The notes beneath the pieces were generated by a model that saw nothing but the letters and a program-made list of their open reading frames with translations, had not been told where the DNA came from and searched no databases. The position numbers and the translations under genes were made by a program. Source: Rothia aerolata (GTDB lineage Bacteria; Actinomycetota; Actinomycetes; Actinomycetales; Micrococcaceae). Taken from it: a DNA stretch of 64,000 bases. The stretch spans positions 124,001 to 188,000 of the forward strand of contig NZ_BMDC01000001.1 in the NCBI RefSeq assembly GCF_014635585.1, given 5' to 3'. Positions 61,183 to 64,000 of this stretch are shown one piece after another; positions within the stretch are counted from its first letter, which is position 1; every line of letters starts with the position of its first letter.

Positions 61183-61383
61183 AGGGGAATCTCTCTAAAA
61201 CGTTTTATCTAGCGGGGGACTTTAGTATTAAAACTTAAAAGAACCTGGGTAAACGGTGAGGGAAGCTGTGAGAGTCGTGACTGGGTGGTGTTCGCGGTCT
61301 ACCCGCTGAGAATAACGCCCACATGATGGAAATCTTCGGTCACAGTTAGTTTCCTTGAGCGTCGTCACGCTAGGGTAGTGACT

Positions 61384-61647
61384 GTGAAAACATTCGATTC
61401 TCTTTTTGCTGAACTCGCTGAAAAGGCCGAAACCCGCCCCGAGGGTTCCGGCACCGTTGCCGAGCTTGACTCCGGCGTTCATGGCATTGGTAAGAAAATC
61501 GTTGAAGAGGCTGCTGAAGTGTGGATGGCTGCTGAATTTCAGTCAGATGCTGAGTTTGCTGAAGAAGCCTCTCAGCTGATTTACCATCTGCAGGTCATGA
61601 TGATCGCCAAGGGACTGACTCCCGAAGATATCTACAAGTACCTCTAA
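61384..61647 (+). CDS. hisE: Phosphoribosyl-ATP pyrophosphatase
   Basis: HisE, 87 residues, second step of histidine synthesis. GTG 61384 gives the usual actinobacterial start [15 protein letters not shown]; the in-frame GTG 61378 is the alternative. Catalytic features are [27 protein letters not shown] (metal-binding Glu) and [21 protein letters not shown] hexamer (61371-61376) ends 7 nt before the start and no ribosome site is seen, consistent with leaderless expression. hisG follows after 19 nt. Confidence 0.94.
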   Translation: MKTFDSLFAELAEKAETRPEGSGTVAELDSGVHGIGKKIVEEAAEVWMAAEFQSDAEFAEEASQLIYHLQVMMIAKGLTPEDIYKYL

Positions 61648-61666
61648 GTTTTCAAAGGAAAAATCT

Positions 61667-62512
61667 ATGCTGCGTGTGGCAGTTCCGAACAAGGGGTCGC
61701 TCTCAGAAGCGGCAACCCAGATGCTTAAAGAATCAGGCTACCTTCAGCGCCGTGATTCCCGTGAGCTCCGTATTCTCGATGAAGAAAACGAGGTGGAGTT
61801 CTTCTACCTGCGCCCACGCGATATTGCGGTCTATGTGGGTAAGGGAACCCTGGACGCCGGCATCACCGGTCGCGACCTTCTGGTGGATTCTGAAGCCCCC
61901 GCCGTCGAAGAGCTGGGTCTGGACTTTGCCCGCTCCACCTTCCGGTTTGCAGGCCCCGCCGGCGAATTTACCTCGGTCGAGGAGCTTGAAGGCAAGCGCA
62001 TTGCAACCTCTTATTCCCACCTGGTGCGTAATTATCTGGCAGAGAAGGGAATTAGTGCCGAGGTTGTTCGACTCGACGGCGCTATCGAGTCCTCCATCCG
62101 GCTGGGCGTGGCAGACGCTATCGCCGATGTCGTCGAGACAGGCAACACCATGCGCGCGGCCGGTCTTGAACCCTTCGGCGAGCCGCTGATGAGCTCGGAG
62201 GCCCTGCTCATTAAACGTGATGGAGTCGCCGAAACCGAGAAACTCGACCGTCTACGCCGTCGTCTTCAGGGTATTCTCATTGCCCGCCAGTACGTGCTGG
62301 TTGACTATGACATCGCCGAGGAGCTGCTGCCCAAGGCTACCGAGGTGACCCCCGGGCTCGAGGCGCCCACCGTCTCGCCGCTGGGACGCGAAGGCTGGGT
62401 AGCGGTGCGCTCGATGGTGCAGCGCAAGAACGTCAATAAGGTGATGGACGACCTCTATGAGGTAGGCGCACGCGCGGTGCTGGTTTCGCCGATTCAGGCG
62501 GCCCGCCTCTAA
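61667..62512 (+). CDS. hisG: ATP phosphoribosyltransferase, long form
   Basis: HisG, 281 residues, the first and feedback-controlled step of histidine synthesis. The catalytic domain shows [15 protein letters not shown], the PRPP-binding loop [14 protein letters not shown], and [13 protein letters not shown]. The C-terminal 75 residues are the regulatory ACT-like domain of the long form, so no HisZ is needed. AAAGGA precedes the ATG. hisE-hisG order is typical of actinobacteria. Confidence 0.96.
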   Translation: MLRVAVPNKGSLSEAATQMLKESGYLQRRDSRELRILDEENEVEFFYLRPRDIAVYVGKGTLDAGITGRDLLVDSEAPAVEELGLDFARSTFRFAGPAGEFTSVEELEGKRIATSYSHLVRNYLAEKGISAEVVRLDGAIESSIRLGVADAIADVVETGNTMRAAGLEPFGEPLMSSEALLIKRDGVAETEKLDRLRRRLQGILIARQYVLVDYDIAEELLPKATEVTPGLEAPTVSPLGREGWVAVRSMVQRKNVNKVMDDLYEVGARAVLVSPIQAARL

Positions 62513-62528
62513 ATTCTGTTGGTTTTTC

Positions 62529-62561
62529 GCCCGCGGCCGGTTTTCGGTCGCGGGCTTCTTT
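62529..62561 (+). terminator. Hairpin between hisG and hisF
   Basis: GCCCGCGGCC (62529-62538) pairs with GGTCGCGGGC (62546-62555; one G-U pair), followed by TTCTTT. It may attenuate readthrough into hisF, whose ribosome site AAAGGA follows at 62563. Confidence 0.7.
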
Positions 62562-62574
62562 GAAAGGATGTCCC

Positions 62575-63336
62575 GTGGGTGTAGCTGTTCGTGTGATTCC
62601 CTGTTTGGACGTGGACGCCGGCCGCGTGGTCAAGGGCGTCAATTTTGAGGGTCTGCGCGACGCCGGTGACCCGGTGGAGTTAGGCAAGCGCTATAACGCT
62701 GAAGGCGCTGACGAGCTGACTTTCCTGGACGTCACCGCTTCTTCCTCTGACCGAGAGACCACCTTCGACGTGGTGGCCCAGACCGCCGAGACGGTCTTTA
62801 TTCCGCTGACCGTGGGCGGGGGCGTGCGCACCGTGGACGACGTCGATCGGCTACTGCGCACCGGCGCGGATAAGGCGTCAATCAACACCGCCGCGATTTC
62901 CCGGCCCGAGATTATCAACGAAATTACCGAGCGGTTTGGGTCCCAGGTGCTGGTGCTCTCGGTGGACGCCAAGCGGTCTTCTGAGACCCCCTCGGGTTAT
63001 GAGGTCACCACCCACGGCGGCCGCAAGTCGACCGGTATTGATGCTTTGGAATGGGTGGCTGAAGCTGAACGTCGCGGAGTGGGAGAGATTCTGCTGAACT
63101 CTATTGATGCTGACGGTACCAAGGCGGGTTTTGACCTCGAGATGATCCGGGCAGTGCGGGCAGTGACCAGGGTTCCTCTGATTGCCTCTGGCGGTGCCGG
63201 TGCTCCCGAGCACTTCCCGCCGGCGATTGAGGCAGGCGCCGATGCCGTGCTGGCGGCCTCCATCTTCCACTTCGGCGAAGTGACCATCGGTGAGGTGAAG
63301 CAGGCTCTGCGCGAAGCGGGCTATGAGGTGCGGTAG
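62575..63336 (+). CDS. hisF: Imidazole glycerol phosphate synthase cyclase subunit
   Basis: HisF, 253 residues, a TIM-barrel cyclase working with HisH (not in the window). GTG 62575 is preferred with AAAGGA upstream; TTG 62560 would include that site. Catalytic Asp residues lie in [10 protein letters not shown] and [13 protein letters not shown], with phosphate-binding [11 protein letters not shown] and [11 protein letters not shown]. The convergent HNH gene lies beyond a spacer holding two palindromes. Confidence 0.96.
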   Translation: MGVAVRVIPCLDVDAGRVVKGVNFEGLRDAGDPVELGKRYNAEGADELTFLDVTASSSDRETTFDVVAQTAETVFIPLTVGGGVRTVDDVDRLLRTGADKASINTAAISRPEIINEITERFGSQVLVLSVDAKRSSETPSGYEVTTHGGRKSTGIDALEWVAEAERRGVGEILLNSIDADGTKAGFDLEMIRAVRAVTRVPLIASGGAGAPEHFPPAIEAGADAVLAASIFHFGEVTIGEVKQALREAGYEVR

Positions 63337-63370
63337 GTAGTAGCCCCTTCTACTCGGTAACGCGGCAGCT

Positions 63371-63432
63371 ATAGTTCACTTTGGTTGATTCTGTGCAAAC
63401 TTATCTGCACAGAATCAACCAAAGTGAACTAT
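63371..63432. repeat. 62-bp palindromic element, family 1 copy 3
   Basis: Arms of 31 nt match at 28 of 31 positions, with the mismatches at the centre. Outer arm ATAGTTCACTTTGGTTGATT. Nearly identical to 39323-39384 although 24 kb away. It lies between convergent hisF and the HNH nuclease gene. Confidence 0.93.
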
Positions 63433-63473
63433 TTTGCTGGAGTCACAACTTTCTGCCAACTGGGGCAGGGCGC

Positions 63474-63533
63474 TGACCAGCAACTGGCCCCGGGTATGGC
63501 CCTTTGACCGTGTTGAGGGCCAGTTGGCGGTCA
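63474..63533. repeat. Second inverted repeat beside family 1 copy 3
   Basis: Arms 63474-63490 and 63517-63533 match at 15 of 17 positions; spacer 26 nt. It shares a CAACTGG core with family 2 but not its loop. Probably a terminator or a further palindromic element. Confidence 0.7.
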
Positions 63534-63589
63534 ATTACCGTCACCGGATGGGGCGTGCCCGATTTGCCATCGGGATTGCCCCCTAGTGA

Positions 63590-64000
63590 TTAGTTTTCAC
63601 AAGCTACGCCGTCACCATCGCGGTCTAGCTTGGGCTGGTAGCCAGGTTGACCTGCGTATACAGGGGCTGCACCAGCTGCCCGGGCGGCATCGCAGTTGGG
63701 GAAAGGTCCAGCCGGAGTAGCTGGCGCTGCGGGAGCCGCAGGCGCCGCCGGTGCTTGCTGAACGGGGGCCTGCTCTACCGGGGCAGGAGCTTCATATACC
63801 GGTGTTTGAGTCGGCTCGGCAGGTTCAACCGGCTCGGGCTCGCTAGTAAAATCCTCAGCGCCACAGTTCTCCAAAATGCTAATCATAGCGTCTTTTTCAG
63901 CGGGCTTGACCCACAGATGGTACTTTGCCTTCACGTCAATCTGCTTAGCTACGTAGGTACAGCGGTAGCTGGAGTTGGGCGGAAGCCAGGTGGCGGCGTC
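63590..64000 (-). CDS. Secreted HNH (DUF1524) nuclease with Excalibur domain (5' end outside window)
   Basis: The C-terminal 136 codons of a gene that continues past the window edge; the frame is open to base 64000. The upstream part (DAATWLPPNSSYRCTYVAKQ, then VKAKYHLWVKPAEKDAM) is typical of the end of HNH/DUF1524 (GmrSD C-terminal-like) secreted nucleases. A Pro/Ala/Glu-rich linker follows, then an Excalibur calcium-binding domain: NCDAARAAGAAPVYAGQPGY and the loop DRDGDGVACEN. The HNH residues themselves are outside the window. Likely a cell-surface or secreted DNase. Confidence 0.85.
   Translation of the reverse strand, partial: DAATWLPPNSSYRCTYVAKQIDVKAKYHLWVKPAEKDAMISILENCGAEDFTSEPEPVEPAEPTQTPVYEAPAPVEQAPVQQAPAAPAAPAAPATPAGPFPNCDAARAAGAAPVYAGQPGYQPKLDRDGDGVACEN

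Overview
The window is a chromosomal segment of a fairly high-GC Gram-positive actinobacterium. It is most likely Micrococcaceae and plausibly Rothia-like; the genus is inferred from gene content and order, not from a search. The lineage call rests on actinobacterial signature families (SepH, DUF4193, DUF3093, DUF3710, DUF3159, DUF5998), a CydD-CydC fusion, a LAYTG sortase substrate, frequent GTG/TTG starts and probable leaderless promoters. I see no rRNA, transposase, integrase, prophage or CRISPR array.

Layout. 1-6.3 kb: cytochrome bd oxidase (cydA, truncated by the window edge, cydB, cydDC). 6.5-7.7 kb: peroxide defence (ahpC-ahpD). 7.9-11 kb: tripartite tricarboxylate transporter (tctC-tctB-tctA). 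11-13.7 kb: topoisomerase IV A subunit on the minus strand. 14-15.6 kb: a sortase-anchored repeat surface protein. 15.8-23.6 kb: a GNAT/acyl-CoA-synthetase fusion, DUF5998, a phosphodiesterase-like enzyme, a membrane protein, sepH and a DUF4193 zinc-ribbon protein. 23.6-27.1 kb: a LysR / PrpF isomerase / carboxylate carrier cassette. 27.2-35.3 kb: a conserved block (DUF3093, dut, DUF3710, OB-fold protein, DUF3159, two TrkA RCK proteins, KimA-like permease, TRAM methyltransferase) whose order matches what I recall of Mycobacterium tuberculosis Rv2698-Rv2689c. 35.5-48 kb: aconitase, an AbiEi/DUF559-like gene, mug glycosylase, an orphan DNA methyltransferase, dxs, Rieske protein, RNase D, msrB, an alpha/beta hydrolase, ybaK and zapE. 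49-50 kb: five tRNA genes. 50-54.4 kb: a PD-(D/E)XK protein, def-fmt-rsmB. 54.5-59 kb: an FMN riboswitch and the complete riboflavin operon, with an unusual RibE-RibB fusion. 59-64 kb: secreted nuclease-like proteins around hisE-hisG-hisF.

How the genes work together. The riboflavin operon is the clearest functional unit: an FMN-sensing leader controls uptake (RibM) and all the synthesis steps except the phosphatase. The TrkA pair and the KimA-like permease look like a potassium module. Citrate-type carboxylates are a recurring theme (TctCBA, PrpF plus carrier, aconitase). def-fmt-rsmB is a translation and rRNA-maturation operon.

The most unexpected material is intergenic. A 62-bp near-perfect palindrome occurs three times, and two of the copies bracket the AbiEi/DUF559-like gene. 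A second hairpin family occurs twice with 11-bp terminal inverted repeats and compensatory stem changes, and a third relative lies beside one of the 62-bp palindromes. Several further long inverted repeats occupy other gene junctions. These look like families of small palindromic elements that ordinary annotation would miss.
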